The notes: generated by a model not told the origin, from the sequence alone. A DNA stretch of 64,000 nucleotides from Archangiaceae bacterium (GCA_016714225.1 JADJNS010000036.1:1-64000), one strand, 5' to 3'. Counted from the first letter of the stretch, positions 1 to 10,287 are shown. Program-made: numbers and translations.

Positions 1-1
1 C

Positions 2-418
2 GGCCACGCCGCGGGAGACGCAGTGCTGCGCACCATCGCCGAGCGCCTCGAGCGCAACTCGCGCAGCGACGACACCATCAGCCGGTTCGGCGGCGACGAG
101 TTCTTGTACCTGATGACCGACGTCCGCGACGACGAGACCCTCGAGCGCCTGGTGCAGAAGCTCACCAAGCTGTTCGAGCTGCCCTGTGACTTCAGCCTCG
201 ACGGCCGCGCCATCACCCAGAGCGTCGGCGCCAGCTTCGGCATCGCCGTGTTTCCCCGAGACGGCACCAGCGCAGAGGCGCTGATCAGAAGCGCGGACGC
301 AGCGATGTACGCGGCCAAGCACTCGAAGTCTGGCTACGCGTTCGCGGCGCCCGAGAGCGAACAAAGCCCTTCACAGCAGACGCACTCAACCCACACACCC
401 AACGGAGCCGACTCATGA
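2..418 (+). CDS. GGDEF-domain protein, C-terminal part (start lies before the window)
   Basis: This is the C-terminal two-thirds of a GGDEF domain, the fold of diguanylate cyclases that make cyclic di-GMP from two GTP. The frame is open to the left edge and already reads GHAAGDAVLR, the usual segment before the active site, followed by RFGGDEF (an intact GGDEF signature) and the terminal AD.AMY.AK helix. The protein ends with a short Ser/Thr/Gln-rich tail. The N-terminal sensor is outside the window. The stop overlaps the start of the next gene (ATGA), suggesting translational coupling. Catalysis is inferred from the intact motif; allosteric control cannot be judged. Confidence 0.9.
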   Translation, partial: GHAAGDAVLRTIAERLERNSRSDDTISRFGGDEFLYLMTDVRDDETLERLVQKLTKLFELPCDFSLDGRAITQSVGASFGIAVFPRDGTSAEALIRSADAAMYAAKHSKSGYAFAAPESEQSPSQQTHSTHTPNGADS

Positions 419-1293
419 AGCTGAACCCGAACTCGACGCTGTCTCTCGTGGCGACCGCACTGCTCGCCCTCTCCCTCACCGCAGCGTGTGGCTCGACGGG
501 CGGCGGTGGCACCGGCGGTGGCAACGGCACCGGCGGTGGCAACGGCACCGGCGGCGGCAATGGCACGGGCGGCGGCAGCGCCACGGGCGGCGGCAGCGCC
601 ACGGGCGGCGGCAGCGGCGCCGCGGCGATGCCGGTGAACCTGCGCAGCGCGGGCACGTACGCGATTCTCGCGAAGACGGGGGTCTCGACGGTGCCGGCCT
701 CGGCGGTGACGGGGAACGTGGGGCTGAGCCCCGCGGCGGCGACCTACCTCACCGGGTTCTCGCTCATCGCAGACGCGACCACCGTCTTCTCGACGTCGCC
801 TCAGGTGACCGGCAGGCTGTACGCGTCGGACTATTCGTCGCCGACGCCGTCGAACCTGACGACGGCGGTGGCCGACATGCAGACGGCGTATGCGGACGCG
901 GCGGGTCGGCCGTTCGACGTCAGCGAGCTGGGCGCCGGAAACATCGGCGGCATGACCCTGGCCCCGGGTGTCTACAAGTGGGGCACGGGCCTGCTGATTC
1001 CCACCAACGTGACGCTGAACGGCAATGCGTCTGCGGTGTGGATCTTCCAAATCGCCCAGGGCCTCACGGTGAGCAACGCGACCCGCGTCACGCTGACCGG
1101 CGGCGCCGTGGCCAAGAACGTCTTCTGGCAGGTCGCGGGCAGCGTCGACCTCGGCACCACCTCACACCTCGAGGGCGTCATCTTGGGTCAGACGTCGATC
1201 ACCCTGCGCACCGGGGCGTCGATCAACGGCCGGCTGCTCGCCCAGACCGCCGTCGACCTCGACACCAGCACCGTCGTTCAACCGGCGCCCTAG
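415..1293 (+). CDS. DUF3494 (ice-binding-like) lipoprotein with Gly-rich linker
   Basis: A 292-residue exported protein. Residues 1-25 form a lipoprotein signal with lipobox LTAAC, followed by a tandem GGGNGT/GGGSAT linker (about residues 27-70) and a DUF3494 domain starting MPVNLRSAGTYAILAKTG, with the typical ASAVTGNVGLSPAAA segment. DUF3494 is a right-handed beta-solenoid; characterised members bind ice, but many bacterial members have unknown ligands and may act in adhesion. The start overlaps the upstream GGDEF stop (ATGA). The family call is confident; ice binding is not established by the sequence. Confidence 0.85.
   Translation: MKLNPNSTLSLVATALLALSLTAACGSTGGGGTGGGNGTGGGNGTGGGNGTGGGSATGGGSATGGGSGAAAMPVNLRSAGTYAILAKTGVSTVPASAVTGNVGLSPAAATYLTGFSLIADATTVFSTSPQVTGRLYASDYSSPTPSNLTTAVADMQTAYADAAGRPFDVSELGAGNIGGMTLAPGVYKWGTGLLIPTNVTLNGNASAVWIFQIAQGLTVSNATRVTLTGGAVAKNVFWQVAGSVDLGTTSHLEGVILGQTSITLRTGASINGRLLAQTAVDLDTSTVVQPAP
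501..615 (+). repeat. 18-bp tandem repeats coding a Gly-rich linker
   Basis: Imperfect tandem copies of an 18-bp unit (GGCGGTGGCAACGGCACC and variants) encode the GGGNGT/GGGSAT linker of the DUF3494 lipoprotein. Such in-frame repeats can change copy number without breaking the gene. Confidence 0.8.
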
Positions 1294-1325
1294 CGCCTTC
1301 ACCCAACCCCACCAGGAGCAACACC

Positions 1326-1586
1326 ATGAGAGCCACCCTTGCAGCACTCTGTTTCACCGTCTTCGCCGCGGCCTGCGCCAGCTCTGCCCAGGAGCAGCGA
1401 AGGGCCGAGCAGCACCAGTTCAACTCGGATGAGGCGGCGAATCAGGGCCGGTATCAGGTCGCAGGAGAGGAGCAGCGCAACGCCGCCGACTCGCACCACA
1501 AGGCCGTCACCAAGGCGATCGACGAAGGCGTCGCGATTCCACCCCAGACCGAGAAGGGCGGGCCCAACCCCGACGGCGGCCGCTGA
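1326..1586 (+). CDS. small putative lipoprotein
   Basis: An 86-residue protein starting MRATLAALCF with a short hydrophobic signal and lipobox-like AAAC at about residue 17. The remainder is hydrophilic, Gln/Glu/Ala-rich and probably helical (SSAQEQRRAEQHQ). An AGGAGC ribosome-binding site lies 7 bases before the ATG, in a leader nearly identical to that of the next gene (CCAGGAGCAACACC versus CAAGGAGCATCACC). No known domain is recognised. It sits between two other small exported proteins, so a periplasmic role is inferred only from export and context. Confidence 0.65.
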   Translation: MRATLAALCFTVFAAACASSAQEQRRAEQHQFNSDEAANQGRYQVAGEEQRNAADSHHKAVTKAIDEGVAIPPQTEKGGPNPDGGR

Positions 1587-1627
1587 CCCGTAGCCCCTTT
1601 CACTTCACCCACCCAAGGAGCATCACC

Positions 1628-1894
1628 ATGAACGCAGCCATCAAGCTCGCCGCCGTACTGTCTCTCGCGCTCGGCCTCACCGCGGCGTGGGCCGACGAGA
1701 CGCTCCCCGAGAAGGCGAAGGTCATCAAGAACGACGCGGCCCGGGCCACCAAGAAGGCGGTCAACCGGGTCGAAGAGGCGGTGTGCGCCAAGAGCGACGC
1801 CGAGTGCCTCGCGAGAAAGGCGAAGCACCGCGCGACCGAAGCCGGCGACGCGGTCGGCGACAAGGTGTCGGAGACCAAGAACAAGATCGACTGA
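1628..1894 (+). CDS. small exported Lys/Ala-rich protein
   Basis: An 88-residue protein with a signal peptide (about residues 1-22, ending TAAWA) and a mature part rich in Lys, Ala, Asp and Glu, probably one amphipathic helix, with two Cys (CAKSDAEC) that could pair. The tail AGDAVGDKVSETKNKID resembles CsbD- or LEA-like low-complexity helices but is not clearly in either family. An AGGAGC ribosome-binding site precedes the ATG. Function unknown. Confidence 0.65.
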   Translation: MNAAIKLAAVLSLALGLTAAWADETLPEKAKVIKNDAARATKKAVNRVEEAVCAKSDAECLARKAKHRATEAGDAVGDKVSETKNKID

Positions 1895-1898
1895 TGGG

Positions 1899-3656
1899 TC
1901 AGGGCGCCGTCAGCAGTCGCGACACCTCGGCGCTGGCTTCGGCGAGGGTGGCCACGACGCGGTCGGCGCCCGCCTCTCTCAGCCGCTTCGCCGCGCCGGC
2001 GGGGTCGATGCCCGGCTCGTTCGGCCGAAAGGCGATGACGGTGAGCGTGGGGAAGCGGGCCTTGAGCCGCTGGCAGAGCTGGCGCGCGTAGGGGCCGCCT
2101 TCGGGCGGCAGCGCGGCGATGCAGACGAGCTCGGGCTTGAGCAACTCGACCCGGGCGACCACGTCTTCGACCGGGGTCGCGGCGCGAAGCACCTCGAGCG
2201 TGCCGAGCTGCGGCGCGACGACCACCGCGAGCATCTCGAGCAGCAGCTCGCTCTCGGTGCGATGGGCGGCGATGCCGAGCGCGCGGGTCGGGGCGCCGCC
2301 GGCGGGCCTGCTGGCCGACTTCAGCAGGTGCTCGAAGATGTCGCGAGACCAGCTGACGATGAAGGCCTCGTCGTCGATGGCGATCTCTTTACGGCCCAGG
2401 TCGCGCGCCGCCATCACGAGCGTGGGAATGATGATCTGGTCCATCACGCCGGTCGGCCCGAGGGCCACCTGATGGGCCTGCGCGATGGCCGCCGCCTCGT
2501 CTTCGTCGCGCGCGAGCAGCCGCTGGTAGAAGCTGATCTCGGTGCCGATCACCTGGCCGTCTCCGAGCAGCACGGCGAGAAACTGCAGCGCTGGCACGTG
2601 ACGGCCGAGCACGGCGAGCGACACGGTGATGGGCGTCGAGAGCACGAGCCCGAGCGGGCCCCACAGCCAAGTCCAGAACAGCGCCGACACCAGCAGTGCG
2701 ATCGACGACACGCCGGTGCGATGGCCGATCACCACCGGCTCGATGAGGTAGGCGGTGACGGCGTCGAGGCCGACGAACAGGCCGAGGGTGACGAGCGCGT
2801 GGCTCCAGCCGGGAAAGATGGCGAAGGCGAGCGCCGCGGGCATCAGCATCGAGGCGAGCGGGCCGAGGTACGGCACGAAGCGCGCGAGCGCCGCGACCGC
2901 GCCCCACAGCGCCGCGTAGGGAAGGCCGACGACCCACAGCCCGACGCCGACCACCACGCCGAACGCCACGTTGATCATCGTCTGATCGAGCAGGTAGCGC
3001 GTGATGCGCTGGGCTCCCTCGTCGAGGGTGCGGGTGGTGAGGGTGACGTTCGCGGGGCCCACCAGGCGAATGAGCCGATTTCTCAGGTCGTCGCGCTGCC
3101 CCAGCATGAACGCGCACAGCACGAACACGAACAGGGTGGTGATGAGCGGCGCTGCGAGCGGCTCGACGACTGCCCACAACCGCTCCAGTGTCGACACCCT
3201 CGCCGGCACCAGCTGAACCGAGACGTTGTCGGTGGCGGGCTGGGCCTCGAGGTCCTCGGTGATTCGCGCGAACATCACCTCGAGGCGGGCGAGAGGGCCG
3301 GCTCCGCTGCTGTCGACGAGGGCGGCGACCTTCTGGCGCATCGACTCGGTGTACGTGCCGACCTGCGTGGTCAGGTCGTTGAGCTGATCGGCGATGACGT
3401 AGCCCGCGGTGCCGAGCCCGCCGACCGCGAGCAGCATCACCAGGGCGATGGCCGGCGCGCGCGAGATGTACCGCTGCAGCCACTTCATCGCGGGGGTGAG
3501 AATGAACGCGAGCACCGTGGCGAAGGCGATCGGCAGCAGCACCGCCCGGCCGCGCGCCAGCACCGCGACGAGCAGCACCACCGCGACGAGCTTCGCCAAC
3601 CCCGAGACCGCTCTCACCCACGACGCCGAGCCTGCCAGTTCCATCGGCGCACCCAC
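1899..3656 (-). CDS. AI-2E-family permease with a C-terminal cytosolic extension
   Basis: A 585-residue inner-membrane protein. Residues about 15-360 carry the AI-2E/PerM-family core: paired N-terminal membrane segments, a soluble loop (LNDLTTQVGTYTESMRQKV) and a second helix bundle with LPYAALWGAVAALARFVPYLG and PVVIGHRTGVSS. Family members export diverse solutes; AI-2 itself is not implied. Residues about 450-585 add a Rossmann-like region (LGIAAHRTESELLLEML ... PELVCIAALPPEGG ... GADRVVATLAEASAEV) resembling a cobalamin-binding or receiver fold but lacking DxHxxG, so cofactor binding is doubtful. The gene ends 18 bases beyond the region read toward by the sigma-54 regulator. Confidence 0.85.
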   Translation of the reverse strand: MGAPMELAGSASWVRAVSGLAKLVAVVLLVAVLARGRAVLLPIAFATVLAFILTPAMKWLQRYISRAPAIALVMLLAVGGLGTAGYVIADQLNDLTTQVGTYTESMRQKVAALVDSSGAGPLARLEVMFARITEDLEAQPATDNVSVQLVPARVSTLERLWAVVEPLAAPLITTLFVFVLCAFMLGQRDDLRNRLIRLVGPANVTLTTRTLDEGAQRITRYLLDQTMINVAFGVVVGVGLWVVGLPYAALWGAVAALARFVPYLGPLASMLMPAALAFAIFPGWSHALVTLGLFVGLDAVTAYLIEPVVIGHRTGVSSIALLVSALFWTWLWGPLGLVLSTPITVSLAVLGRHVPALQFLAVLLGDGQVIGTEISFYQRLLARDEDEAAAIAQAHQVALGPTGVMDQIIIPTLVMAARDLGRKEIAIDDEAFIVSWSRDIFEHLLKSASRPAGGAPTRALGIAAHRTESELLLEMLAVVVAPQLGTLEVLRAATPVEDVVARVELLKPELVCIAALPPEGGPYARQLCQRLKARFPTLTVIAFRPNEPGIDPAGAAKRLREAGADRVVATLAEASAEVSRLLTAP

Positions 3657-3674
3657 TGCATGGGGCGCGCCAGC

Positions 3675-4054
3675 TCACTTCGGGGGGCGGGCCGGGCGGC
3701 GCTTGCTGCGCACCGACGCGATCAGCCCGTAGCTCTTGAGCTTGCGGTACAGCGTGGCGAGGCCGATCTCCAGCTGCTCGGCGGTGCGCGTCTGGTTGCC
3801 GCCGTTGCGCTCGAGCACCGCCAAGATGTGGTGCTTCTCGACCGCCTCGAGCGAGAGCACCGCGCCCGAGGCGGTGACCGTCTTCGGAGCGTGGCGCAGC
3901 TCTTCGGGAAGGTCGTCGGGCCCGACCTGCTCGCCGCGCACGAGCGCGACGGCGCGCTCCATCGCGTTCTCGAGCTCGCGCACGTTGCCGGGCCAGTCGT
4001 AGCCCAGCAGCTGCTCGGCCGCGGCGGGTGACAGCAGGGGCATCTTTCGGGGCT

Positions 4055-4058
<4 letters not shown>
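3675..4058 (-). CDS. C-terminal part of a frameshifted sigma-54 activator (C-lid and Fis HTH)
   Basis: A 127-residue frame encoding the end of an NtrC/XylR-type activator: LLSPAAAEQLLGYDWPGNVRELENAMERAV (the conserved WPGNVREL element after the AAA+ core) and a Fis-type helix-turn-helix (VLERNGGNQTRTAEQLEIGL), then a basic tail. It lies one frame off the upstream part at 4055-5344. Its ATG overlaps the upstream stop as GCATGA, so coupled reinitiation is formally possible, but no separate protein of this kind is known to me; one gene broken by a one-base deletion is the simpler reading. Confidence 0.75.
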
Positions 4059-5344
<1,286 letters not shown>

Positions 5345-5347
5345 CGC

Positions 5348-5396
5348 CGGGTACTACATCACGTTGAAGCAGCAGTAATTCAATATGAAGTACCCG
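5348..5396. promoter_or_regulatory. inverted repeat, candidate enhancer site of the sigma-54 activator
   Basis: The arms CGGGTACTACAT (5348-5359) and ATGAAGTACCCG (5385-5396) are inverted copies with one mismatch, separated by 25 bases in an unusually AT-rich patch. The site lies directly upstream of the activator start and about 110 bases upstream of the predicted start site of the divergent operon, the usual distance for a sigma-54 enhancer. Binding by this regulator is inference. Confidence 0.5.
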
Positions 5397-5454
5397 CCGA
5401 CGAGGGCGCCTGCGAAGCGTCTCCAAGCGCCCCAGATGACTCGTGCCGCGCCGC

Positions 5455-5470
5455 TGGCGTGGATGGTGCT
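5455..5470 (+). promoter_or_regulatory. candidate sigma-54 promoter (-24/-12)
   Basis: TGGCGT-N5-GTGCT has the invariant GG and GC exactly 10 bases apart, as required for sigma-54, and matches 4 of 6 bases at -24 and most of the -12 element. The predicted start near 5481 leaves a short leader containing the GGAGGT ribosome-binding site (5491-5496) of the GlsB gene. The divergent sigma-54 activator gene supports the call; the match is imperfect. Confidence 0.4.
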
Positions 5471-5500
5471 GACGGGTCGCTTCCACCTCTGGAGGTCATC

Positions 5501-5767
5501 ATGGGCTTTCTCGCAATCATCGTGCTCGGGCTCGTCGCGGGGCTGCTCGCGCGGGTCATCGTGCCCGGGCGGAGCGGAATGGGAATTCCAGCCACCATCT
5601 TGTTGGGCATCGCCGGCTCGTTCGTCGGCGGCTTCCTCGGGTCGCTGCTCTACACGCACCGCAGCGTCGGAGAGCTCGAGCTGAGCGGGCTCTTGTTCTC
5701 GACGATCGGCGCGATCGTGGTGCTCGTCGTCGTGAACCGCCTCGGGTTCGCCTCACGGGCGAAGTGA
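5501..5767 (+). CDS. GlsB/YeaQ/YmgE-family small membrane protein
   Basis: An 88-residue integral membrane protein with three hydrophobic segments (about 3-20, 28-50, 60-80) and the family pattern GLVAGLLARVIVPGRSGMGIPATILLGIAGSFVGGFLG. The family (transglycosylase-associated protein, GlsB/YeaQ/YmgE) is linked to general stress, without a defined biochemical role. A strong GGAGGT ribosome-binding site fixes the ATG at 5501. The stop overlaps the GTG of the pirin-like gene (GTGA), so it heads a coupled three-gene operon with a candidate sigma-54 promoter. Confidence 0.85.
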   Translation: MGFLAIIVLGLVAGLLARVIVPGRSGMGIPATILLGIAGSFVGGFLGSLLYTHRSVGELELSGLLFSTIGAIVVLVVVNRLGFASRAK

Positions 5768-6459
5768 TCGCGCTGCGCAGGTCGGGCGATCGCCAGCACG
5801 TGGTGCGGCGCGACCGACAGCTCTGGCAGACGTTCCCCGCCGAAGGGTTCGGGGCGCTCGAGCTGCTCGACGAGAAGCGGCTCGCGCCGCGCGCGACCGC
5901 GACGACCAGCCGCAGAGCGGGTGACCAGGTCTTCACCTGGGTGATCGAGGGTGCGATCGCCCAGGCGGGCATGACGATCGGCGCGGGCGAGTTCCAGTGC
6001 ATGACCGCTGGGCCGCAGCGCCTGCCGGGTGACACGAACCCGTCGCGTACCCGGTGGGCCCACTACCTTCAGCTCTCGCTGCGGCCTTCGATGGCTCCGC
6101 GCGTGCTCGGCTGCGAGCAGCGGCGGTACTCGGCCGCCCAGCGGCACGGCGTGCTCTGCGTCGTCGCGTCGCCCGACCGCCACGCCGGGTCGCTGCTGCT
6201 GCATCAAGACGCCGTCATCTACTCGGTCGTGCTGACGCGCGGGCAACACCCCGTTCACGAGCTGCTGCCCGGGCGTGCGGCGTGGCTGCACCTCGTCTGC
6301 GGGGAGGCGACCCTGGGTGACCTCGTGCTCCAGGCGGGCGACGGCGTCGGGCTCACCGGCGAGCGGGTCGTCTCGGTGACGGCGAGTGAGCCCGCCGAGC
6401 TCCTGCTGATCGACCTGGGGCCTGCGTGCGGGCCCGCCGAACGCGAGGCCCCGCAGTGA
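5764..6459 (+). CDS. pirin-like bicupin protein lacking the usual metal ligands
   Basis: A 231-residue protein with pirin (YhhW-type) architecture: two cupin barrels, with FTWVIEGAIAQAG...IGAGEFQCMTAGP and a C-terminal cupin (HPVHELLPGRAAWLHLVCGEATLGD). Pirins bind Fe with HxH...H...E in the first barrel; here the usual HPHRDIE is replaced by RRAGDQV and the HSE after MTAG by LPGDTN, so metal binding and quercetinase activity are doubtful. Translation starts at GTG 5764, overlapping the GlsB stop, and the gene ends overlapping the next ATG (TGATG). Confidence 0.7.
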   Translation: MIALRRSGDRQHVVRRDRQLWQTFPAEGFGALELLDEKRLAPRATATTSRRAGDQVFTWVIEGAIAQAGMTIGAGEFQCMTAGPQRLPGDTNPSRTRWAHYLQLSLRPSMAPRVLGCEQRRYSAAQRHGVLCVVASPDRHAGSLLLHQDAVIYSVVLTRGQHPVHELLPGRAAWLHLVCGEATLGDLVLQAGDGVGLTGERVVSVTASEPAELLLIDLGPACGPAEREAPQ

Positions 6460-8784
6460 TGGGGCTGGGCCTGTCGCTGTTGCTGGTGGTACTGGCGGCA
6501 GAGCCCGCCGCGGCGGCCGAGACCGACACCGCACCGGTGCTGCCGCCGCGCTTCGAGCGGTGGACCGATGCCGAGGTCGAGCTGCCGCTGCTCTCGTTGA
6601 CGGTGAGCGGCGGCGTCTCGCTGGGCTCGTACGAGGCGGGCTACCTCTACTACCTGATGCTGGCGTCGAAGCTGAACCCGCAGCTGCTCGACCCGCGCGT
6701 GTTCACCGGAGCCTCGGCGGGCAGCGTCAACGCGCTGCTCGCCCTGATGGCGAGCTGCAGCAAGCCGCGCTTCCAGGCCGACGACAACATCTTCTTCAAC
6801 ACGTGGATTCCGGTGGGCGCCGAGGGCCTGTTCGAGCGGACCCGGACCACGCCCATCAGCGTCTTCAACTCCGAGCCGCTCGCGAAGAGCGTCGAGCTGC
6901 TCCGCACCGAGTGGAACAAGGGCCTCGACCCCGGCTGCGATGTGGTGCTCGGCGTGACCACCACCCGGGTCACCGCGCAGGCCATCGACCTGGTCGGTGG
7001 CCGGGTGCGGCTGCCGCGCGCCGAGGCGAAGTTCTCGATGCGGGTGCGCGGCCGGGGCCCGGGCGTCGCCCCCGAGATGACGAACTACGTCAACCCGCTC
7101 GACCCGGTCGGCCGCCCGCTGCTGCCCGCAGACGAACAGGGGCTCATCGGCTTCGATGCGCTGAGCTCGACGCTGCTGGCGTCGACCGCGTTTCCCCTCG
7201 CGTTCGCGCCCCAGCCGGTCTCGTACTGCACCACCTCGGGCCGGCTGCTGCCCACCGAGAACCCGAACCTGCCGCCGCGCTGCACCGCCTCGCAGGCGGT
7301 CACCTCGCTGTTCTACGACGGGGGCATCTTCGACAACCAGCCGCTGCGCCTCGCGGTGCAGATGGCGAGCCGCGGGTTCTACCGCGAGGGCGCCCTCGGC
7401 AAGTGGAGACCCGTGCCGTCGCTGGCGCTCGCCGCGATTCCCCGCGACGGCGTGTTCCTCTACATGGACCCCGACACCGACGTGCTGCCCGACCTGGCGC
7501 TCCACGACCCGCCTCCGCTCGACAGCGCGGTGAGCTACACGCTCTACCTCGGCGGCCAGCTCGTCACGTCGGTGCGCACCAAAGAGCTGCAGTCGCTGCT
7601 CGAAGACTCGCCTGGCGTGAAGCGGCAGATCGGCACCACCCTCACCTACTTCCGGCCGCTCTCGAGCTCGCTGCAGAACTTCTTCGGGTTCTTCGACCGC
7701 GACATTCGCGTGCACGACTACTACCTCGGCATGCACGACGCCGCGCGCTTCGTCGAAGACGTGCTGGTGCCGTGGAGCGGCTCGAAGAGCCTGGTGATGC
7801 CCGAGCAGGCCGCCGCGGCGAAGGGCTCGGGCGCGGCCGGCTCGTGGCAGCCGTTTCTCTGCATGCGGGCGGTCTTCGACGGCGTGGGCGATGCGGCGCG
7901 CTGCGACGGCCTCGCGCCGAACCTGACCATCGCGATGCAGGTGACGCTCGACACGCTCTACGCCCGCTGCGCGAAGGTGTTCGACGAGGCGATCAAAGAC
8001 GGGCTGCCGTCGCCGGGCACCGTTCACGAGCATTGCCGGCGCGCGATGACCGGCAAGAGCCCCCCGCACGTGCCCGGGGTGCGCGAAGAGCCGCGCTGGA
8101 GGTATGCGGCGCGCGGCGAAGACCCGTTCGATCATCAGCTGCGGCGGCTGAGCGCTTACGGCTTCGTCTACAAAGACCTCGGGCTCGAGGCGAACGAGGG
8201 CCGCTACGGGCGGCGCAAGATCGCGCGCACGCTCAACGAGGCGACCAACCAGCTCGCGTCGAAGCAGAACAGCAGCGCCCTGGTGGCGACGCTCGGCCGC
8301 ACCACCGCGCAGTACCTCATCTACGTGCCGCCCGACCACACGTTCTCGCTCTTGTTCGGCACCCGGCTCGAGCTCGCCTGGGGCTTCACCCGCGCCGAGG
8401 GGGCAGCCGACTGGGTGCGGCTCAACCTCGCGCTGGGCCTCGAGGGGCTGACCACCGCGTTCGCGCCCTCGGCCAACCGCTTCCTGGTGGTGTCGCCGAA
8501 GGTCGGGGCCCGAGCTCGAGCCGACCTTTCTCTCGAACGAGATGCTGCAGTGGCGCGTCGGGGCGCGGGCCGGGTTCCAGTTCTCGACGCACGACGGCTT
8601 CGCGCAGGCCGCTTGCGACGCACGGCTGCCCTGCTCACGCGTGGTGGTCGAGCCGTTCGCCGCGGTGACCGTCTTTCAGTGGGTGCGCGGCCAGCTGGCG
8701 TTCGACCTGCTGCCGCCGATGCGCGGCCTGCCCTGGGCCTTCGAGTTCCGCCCCTCCATCGGCATCGAGCTCGACTTTCCATGA
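6459..8784 (+). CDS. patatin-like phospholipase, exported, frameshifted near the C-terminus
   Basis: The product starts MGLGLSLLLVVLAAEPAAAA (signal peptide) and carries the patatin core: SGGVSLGSYEAG (oxyanion loop, residues 50-61), nucleophile elbow GASAG with Ser86, and the Asp of YDGGIFDNQP. Patatins hydrolyse acyl esters of phospholipids with a Ser-Asp dyad. The long C-terminal half is less typical and may form an outer-membrane or binding part. After residue about 683 the frame turns into unrelated Arg-rich sequence, while the +1 frame continues as ELEPTFLSNEMLQWRVGARAGF to a stop at 8782-8784, consistent with beta-strands. One G too many in GGGG at 8505-8508 explains this. Last gene of the 5501 operon. 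Confidence 0.8.
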
Positions 8785-8994
8785 CCTTCGCGTGCCTTCT
8801 GAAGTGACCGGGCGCACGTTACCGCTGCGTAACGGCCTCTCGAGGCCGGTTGCGCCCGCCTGCGCTTGGGCGGATGACCGTTCGGTGAGCCCGGTACGAG
8901 ACCTCGGCCGAGAGCGGCTGGTGATGGGCCAGCCGCCGCGAGGGTACGAAGCGCTCCTCACCGGTGCTCCACGCGACCCTCGAGCCGGGCGGCC

Positions 8995-10259
8995 GTGAGG
9001 GTGAAGCGCCGCATCACCATCGAGGTCGACGAAGAGACGGCTCGCGGTCTCGAGGCGCTCGGCGCACCCGATGAAGTGCTCGGGCGGCTGCGGCAGCGGC
9101 CGCAGAGGCGGTCGCGCACCCGGGCAAGCCCCACCGGGAGCAGACCGATACGAGCCTGCGCCTCGAGCGTCACGAGACCGACGACCGCCTCGCCGCGCGG
9201 CGCAAGGCCGAAGAGGAGACGGCTGACGCGGTGGTGCGGGTCGCCCGCGACCGCGCGGATCAGCTGGTCGAGGCGGCCCGAGGCGATGCAGGCCCGAGCG
9301 GCGTCGACGCCGGCGCTCCACATGCGCGCAACACGCTCGAGGGCGAGCGCGCCGAAGCCGATCAAGAGGTCGAGCACGAGCGCGCCGGCCGCAGGACACA
9401 GGGGGCCAGCGCGCTGGCCGCGAAGCGCGAGACCACCGATCGCGATCTGACCGGCGAGCGGGTCGTCACCGACACGAGCCTCGGCGACCTGCGCGAGGCC
9501 AACGAGCACATGGTGGGCGCGGCGCTGCGAGCGCACGAGCTTGCCGACGAGGCCACCGAGGCACGCGCACGCGCCGAGCAGACGGCGCGCGAGCTGCACG
9601 TCGTCGCCGAGTTCCGCGAGATGTTCATCGGCATTCTCGGCCACGACCTGCGCACTCCGCTCGGGGCGATCAGCGTCGGCGCGGCGCTGTTGCTGAGGCG
9701 CGACCGCCTCGCCGAGAAAGACCAACGCATCGTCGCCAGAATCATGAGCAGCACCGAGCGCATGAGCCGCATGATCACCCAGCTCCTCGACCTCACGCGG
9801 GCACGACTCGGTGGTGGGCTGCCCCTCGAGAAGAAGCCCGCCGACCTCGCCGAGCTCTGCCGACTGACCGTCGAAGAGTTCGAGGCTCACGTCGAGCTCG
9901 AGGTCCGCGGAGACCTGACCGGCCAGTGGGACAGCGACCGCCTCACCGAGGCGCTCTCGAACCTGACCGGCAATGCCCTCGAGTACGCCACGCCGGGCAC
10001 GCCGGTCAGGCTCGTCGCCCGGGCTGACGGCGATCACGTCGTCGTCGAAGTGAAGAACGAGGGCGCCCCCATCGCGTCCGACGTGCTCCCCTTCATCTTC
10101 GAGCCCTTTCGCCGGGGCAAGCAGAACGAGAAGTCACCCACCGGCAACCTCGGCCTCGGCCTCTACATCGCACGGCAGATTCTGCTGGCCCACGGTGGCA
10201 CCCTCGACGCGGGCTCTGCGGCGGGGACCACCACGTTCGTCATGCGCTTGCCGCGCTGA
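8995..10259 (+). CDS. sensor histidine kinase, frameshifted near the N-terminus
   Basis: The main frame contains a coiled-coil (LRLERHETDDRLAARRKAEE and later AHELADEATEARARAEQTA), a HisKA domain with phosphoacceptor His in FIGILGHDLRTPL, and an HATPase_c domain (N box LSNLTGNALEYA, G boxes at FIFEPFRRGK and NLGLGLYIARQIL). It lacks membrane segments, so it is probably cytoplasmic. The N-terminus (VKRRITIEVDEETARGLEALGAPDEVLGRL) is in a different frame until about 9090; adding one G after CTG (9088-9090) joins it to the coiled-coil. Without that, translation could only begin at GTG 9231. No response regulator is adjacent. Confidence 0.8.
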
Positions 10260-10287
10260 GCCAGGGCGCCCGCGCGGGCCTTGCGTC

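Noticed and set aside
501..615. CRISPR-like short tandem repeats
   Set aside because: Direct 18-bp repeats without spacers, in frame within a lipoprotein linker.
1899..3656. Calling the permease an autoinducer-2 exporter (tqsA)
   Set aside because: The family transports varied solutes and nothing here indicates AI-2 or quorum sensing.
6255..8339. 694-residue minus-strand open frame opposite the patatin-like gene
   Set aside because: His/Arg/Glu-rich shadow without motifs; patatin active-site motifs are on the plus strand.
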